This document shows positions 61,336 to 64,000 of a stretch of 64,000 nt of DNA, piece after piece. Under the pieces are notes generated by a model that did not search any database, was not told the origin of the DNA, and saw nothing but the letters and a program-made list of their open reading frames with translations. The DNA is from Absidia repens (Eukaryota; Mucoromycota; Mucoromycetes; Mucorales; Cunninghamellaceae), in assembly GCA_002105175.1 (NCBI GenBank), contig MCGE01000029.1:186001-250000 (forward strand). Reading direction: 5' to 3'. The first letter of the stretch is position 1. Each line of letters opens with the position of its first letter. The translations under genes were made by a program, and so were the position numbers.

Positions 61336-61706
61336 AAAGTAAATCAGTCCTATTTTTGAACCCAAATGATGATATTGACAAATAAAAAAGGAGGCAGAAC
61401 AGCTGTTTATTAGTTTCTATTATGGATAATTGGAAAAGATAAATTTGGATAATGGAGTAGGTGATAATATAAGAGCTACTAACACTATATGAAAACATAT
61501 ATATATATATAATAAATAAAACCAATAATGTAAAATAAAATAAAAAGGCATTTGCGCGAGGAGTACTATATAGCTACTAACGGTGGGAGATAATAATGAC
61601 AATAAACTACATGGAGGAGTGTGTGAAGATGACTGAGGGTAGAGGAGGGAGGGGGGTGAAGATATATAATACAAGGCGACCTTTCTTCGATTTCCTTTTT
61701 TTTCTT

Positions 61707-64000
61707 TTACTCATCATCATCTAATTGATTTGCATGTACCCAGTAATCCATCAAGCTCACCAAGGAGTCACGGGCTTGAGGGTCGATTTGAAGCATACGA
61801 CGAAGCAGTTCCTTGTAGGAGTCATCCACCAGCGCGACTTCATCCAGCATGATATCGAGTTTCGCTTGCAGAGACTGTCTTGATTGGGCCAACAGATCTT
61901 GATATTCATGCACATGTTGGAACGCCCGTTTGCCCGTGGCCACTGTATACAAGACACACCCAAGAGACCAAATATCCATGGACGGGTGGGAAACAAGCGA
62001 TGCAAAAGAAGACGACGACGACCCACGATTGGTTTCGATAGCGCTAATCCATTCGGGAGCGCTGCATTCATCCAATTGTAAATCCGTAGCTGCTGCTGTA
62101 TTATCAATATTGTCGGTGGACGTCAGGCGAGGATGTGTTTCCAATTGGCCTGTGTAATATTTCGATTGATAAAATCCTGATAACGACCAATCCGTCACTG
62201 TGCTTGCCTGATCATAAAAGAAGCTGAAGGTGTTGATTTTGCGGTGAATCCAGCCGTGTTCATGGACTTGATGCAGCGCCTTGAGCATCGAGAGCGTCGA
62301 CCACGCCTTGAAGGAAAACTGCGTACAGTCCACCACCGTGTGTCTATCAAAGAGAAGATAGTGAAGCGTGTGGTGTAGCTGGTACGGCGATGTGATCCAA
62401 ATGTATTGGTACTTGCCATGCTTGGTGGGTTCCGACAACGTGATGGCATCATAGGTGAAGAGTCCAAAGGTACCGCCACCGCCACCATACACGGAGCCAT
62501 TGTCATCGGCGGCCGAACCTCGCTGGCGATCTTGCAAATTGATGGATGTTTGTAGGAGCTGGCCAAACCACGTCGCTGCGGAAGATGGGAAGTAATGGAT
62601 GGTGCATTCGATAGGTTGCTGCTGCTGCTGTTGCTGGTGATGCGATGTGCTAAGTGTTCGCGTTGCCAAACGTGTTGCGTAACCTTGAGGGAAGACGGCG
62701 TATGTGGGTGCTTCGTTGCGTAGGCTATAGACAAACGATTCCAATAATAAAGTGTCGTTGGAGCTGGTGGGACCGTAATAATCGTCGTTGTTGTGCATAG
62801 GCGAATTGTTGATAGTCCTTGTCAGGGAAGCAATGGCCGAGGCTGCAATAGCGGCGGAAGCTAATCCACCATCGTCACTATCACCCGATACACTGCGTAG
62901 ATTCGAATCGTCCTTGATGGGTATGGATTGATAAGTGGTTGGTTTGGATGCCAGTTTTTCGGATAAGAAGCGCTGATCTGCCATGGAGATGTCCCCGTCC
63001 TCCTCACCAATAGGTTGTTGTTTGTTGTGTTGTCGTTGTCGTCGTCGAACAAGGAAGAAAGCCAAAAGGCCAAAAATAGCCCCTGCCACAACGCAGCCAA
63101 TAACAATCCCCACAATGGCACCAGTAGATAAAAAGTCATTTGACTCTCCATTTAGCGATCCGTCGGTCGATGTGTTGTTACCGGATGTACCAGAGTCACC
63201 AGAAGCCGTGAAGAGAGAACGTTCATCCAACGAAGCGAGGGCGTGGTTCCCTTGGTTTCCATAATAACTGACCCAGACAGAGGAAGAGCTGTCTTGTTGC
63301 CCTGGAAGAGGTGCCAAAGAATCAATCCCAACAAAAGAGCTTGCATCAGAGAGTTGAGAAGGAGGTAAAAGATCGATCCGAGAGACATGCAAATCACCCG
63401 ATAATGAGATAGGTACGGCTTGGACGGTAAGACTGCTGTTGGACAAGATGATAATGTTGTCGCCTATTGGTACTGCGGGACCCATATTGTCGATTGCTGA
63501 ATCCAAGTGGATGTAAGATTCGTCACCTCGTTTGCTAAATGTGTTGATGATTGCAGGAGTTGGCACAGCCCGACGACCCAGTCCTACGGCATTGGCTATT
63601 GTTGGAATTTGACCTAGGGATTGGGTAGTTTGGGAAGGGGAACCATAATGATCACCATTTGTAATACTCTCTGGATTGGCTGTGGTGGTGGTACTAGCTG
63701 TGGGGCTTGAGCCAGAATTACTTGAAGGAGTGCCAGCTGAGTAAAGTTGATCTGACTGTTGTTCGTTGGTGTTGGGTCGGGCTAAGATTTGTTCTTTTGT
63801 TGGATAGCCAATCACATACAGCTTCGAAGTATCACTAGATGACACAGCCATCATTGGGTGGATCGAGGTATCTGAGGTCGATGGAAGGTTGACGGTAGCA
63901 ATAGTTGAGCTAGTTTCGCCGCTAGAAGATGATGGGTATTGGATTATATATTGAGGACTGCTGCTGTTGGAAGACAATCCAAGAATGGCGAAGCATGCTG
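61707..64000 (-). CDS. Membrane-anchored receptor-like pseudokinase (5' partial)
   Basis: The frame is open from the window edge to a TAA at 61707-61709; the N-terminus, presumably with a signal peptide, lies beyond 64000. The order is: a Ser/Thr-rich, probably extracellular, part with segments like the last blades of a kelch-type domain; a membrane helix (GAIVGIVIGCVVAGAIFGLL, about 63050-63120) followed by a stop-transfer RRRQRQ; a Gly/Ser-rich linker; then a protein-kinase-like domain. In it SAPEWIS matches APE and MDIWSLGCVLYTVATGKRAF matches subdomain IX. But the HRD motif reads IHRKIN, DFG reads DWS, and no VAIK lysine is visible. Phosphotransfer activity is therefore unlikely; a scaffold or sensor role is inferred. 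Confidence 0.85.
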   Translation of the reverse strand, partial: ACFAILGLSSNSSSPQYIIQYPSSSSGETSSTIATVNLPSTSDTSIHPMMAVSSSDTSKLYVIGYPTKEQILARPNTNEQQSDQLYSAGTPSSNSGSSPTASTTTTANPESITNGDHYGSPSQTTQSLGQIPTIANAVGLGRRAVPTPAIINTFSKRGDESYIHLDSAIDNMGPAVPIGDNIIILSNSSLTVQAVPISLSGDLHVSRIDLLPPSQLSDASSFVGIDSLAPLPGQQDSSSSVWVSYYGNQGNHALASLDERSLFTASGDSGTSGNNTSTDGSLNGESNDFLSTGAIVGIVIGCVVAGAIFGLLAFFLVRRRQRQHNKQQPIGEEDGDISMADQRFLSEKLASKPTTYQSIPIKDDSNLRSVSGDSDDGGLASAAIAASAIASLTRTINNSPMHNNDDYYGPTSSNDTLLLESFVYSLRNEAPTYAVFPQGYATRLATRTLSTSHHQQQQQQQPIECTIHYFPSSAATWFGQLLQTSINLQDRQRGSAADDNGSVYGGGGGTFGLFTYDAITLSEPTKHGKYQYIWITSPYQLHHTLHYLLFDRHTVVDCTQFSFKAWSTLSMLKALHQVHEHGWIHRKINTFSFFYDQASTVTDWSLSGFYQSKYYTGQLETHPRLTSTDNIDNTAAATDLQLDECSAPEWISAIETNRGSSSSSFASLVSHPSMDIWSLGCVLYTVATGKRAFQHVHEYQDLLAQSRQSLQAKLDIMLDEVALVDDSYKELLRRMLQIDPQARDSLVSLMDYWVHANQLDDDE

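Larger units (their letters stand above)
59771..61706. other. Convergent intergenic region with repeat copy D
   Basis: Contains a (TA)n tract (59834-59869), the F-box gene poly(A) signal (59965), a T31 run (60252-60282) and repeat copy D (about 60590-61335). Then comes AT-rich 3' flank of the pseudokinase gene with another (TA)n near 61497-61511. No coding signal. Confidence 0.55.

Overview
The window is nuclear DNA of a filamentous fungus. I infer an early-diverging, Mucoromycota-type mould from AT-rich intergenic DNA, many short GTAAGT...TAG introns, glutamine-rich proteins and the gene set; no marker here fixes the genus. I reconstructed 22 protein-coding genes by joining exons by hand, checking reading phase at every junction. 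I found no intact tRNA, rRNA or CRISPR array.

Layout, left to right: PH-domain scaffold (+); SEC11 signal peptidase (-); GH20 hexosaminidase (+); small zinc-finger-like protein (-); TRAPPII subunit TRS120 (+); Gly-rich protein (+); ankyrin protein (+); WDR5/Swd3 (-); three-RRM, two-MLLE RNA-binding protein of Rrm4 architecture (-); exocyst SEC3 (+); trehalose-6-phosphate phosphatase TPS2 (-); 68-residue unknown (-). Then comes a run of nine + genes: coiled-coil protein, MARCH-type E3 ligase, glucosamine-6-phosphate deaminase, ATP synthase subunit e, FIP1, golgin RUD3, CEF1/CDC5, a small secreted Cys-rich protein and an F-box-like protein. Last is a membrane-anchored pseudokinase (-) running off the right edge.

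Functions fall into secretion and polarised growth (SEC11, TRS120, SEC3, RUD3, Rrm4-like), RNA processing and chromatin (FIP1, CEF1, WDR5), and amino-sugar or trehalose metabolism (GH20, GNPDA, TPS2). The Rrm4-like gene and SEC3 are divergent and share 451 bp of promoter.

The most unusual non-coding signal is a composite dispersed repeat of about 0.5-0.8 kb present four times in the same orientation (about 5190, 20460, 38855 and 60590). Three copies lie between convergent genes and one in a large gap between two + genes. The right ends carry RNA polymerase III A/B-box-like tRNA-related sequence that differs from copy to copy, and the left part has three degenerate subunits, so it looks like a tRNA-derived SINE family with exchanged heads. 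Other points of interest: a receptor-like pseudokinase, a 29-nt micro-exon, two -1 frameshifts at G5 runs in the deaminase gene, polarised A/T tracts inside introns, and a secreted Cys-rich protein with its own TATA box.
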